From: a virus
Strand: one strand, 5' to 3'
Virus record (IMG/VR): IMGVR_UViG_3300032284_002413
Span: 1-20,554 of that record
Length of the DNA: 20,554 nt
Part shown: positions 20,505 to 20,554 of the stretch, piece after piece
How positions within the stretch are numbered: position 1 is the first letter of the stretch
Layout of the letters: each line of letters opens with the position of its first letter
Notes under the pieces: generated by a model
Databases searched by the model: none
Told to the model about the DNA's origin: nothing
The model's input: the letters and a program-made list of their open reading frames with translations, nothing else
Position numbers and translations under genes: made by a program

Positions 20505-20554
20505 TTCAGGATTTGTAAATTGCCCGCTGCGACGGGGAGACGGCGGAATCAGAG

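Overview
The window is the late (packaging, head, tail, lysis) region of a tailed double-stranded DNA phage or prophage with long-tail (siphovirus-like) gene content. The order follows the lambda plan: small terminase, large terminase (gpA family), gpW-like head completion protein, portal, S49 head protease, coiled-coil scaffold candidate, P22-coat-like major capsid, neck and tail-completion genes, tail terminator candidate, tail tube, chaperone candidate, tape measure, tail-tip and fibre proteins, then lysis. The sequence is GC-rich. Most forward genes begin within a few bases of the preceding stop and show no recognisable Shine-Dalgarno sequence. With the NVALLNGTNTFTG-type fibre repeats, this points to a host in the PVC group, probably Verrucomicrobiota. 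That host call is an inference from style, not from any marker gene.

Layout. 1-189: end of an unknown gene, closing on a 17-bp palindrome. 236-2604: terminase subunits. 2533-4557: a cassette of six genes on the opposite strand, wedged between the large terminase and the portal block. It holds a double helix-turn-helix protein, a Lar-like zinc ribbon, a second helix-turn-helix protein related to the first, and three small overlapping genes. 4650-8903: head genes, ending in a strong hairpin terminator. 8971-17274: neck, tail and fibre genes; the last encodes a fibre-like protein with a Sec signal peptide. 17277-19080: membrane and lysis genes, including an unusual holin/lipoprotein fusion and a short proline-rich lipoprotein gene lying out of frame inside its neighbour, like Rz1. 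19080-20286: metallophosphoesterase, a small winged-helix-like protein and a short unknown gene. 20352-20504: a small basic gene on the minus strand.

The forward genes would build a head of P22-coat/HK97-like fold filled by a gpA-type motor, with a rather short non-contractile tail (573-residue tape measure), and then release virions. The minus-strand cassette is the most unusual part. It has its own regulators, a palindrome at its 5' end, better ribosome binding sites than the surrounding genes and visibly lower GC in its middle. It looks like a separately controlled regulatory or counter-defence module nested antisense inside the late operon. I saw no tRNA, rRNA, CRISPR array, insertion sequence or integrase in the window.
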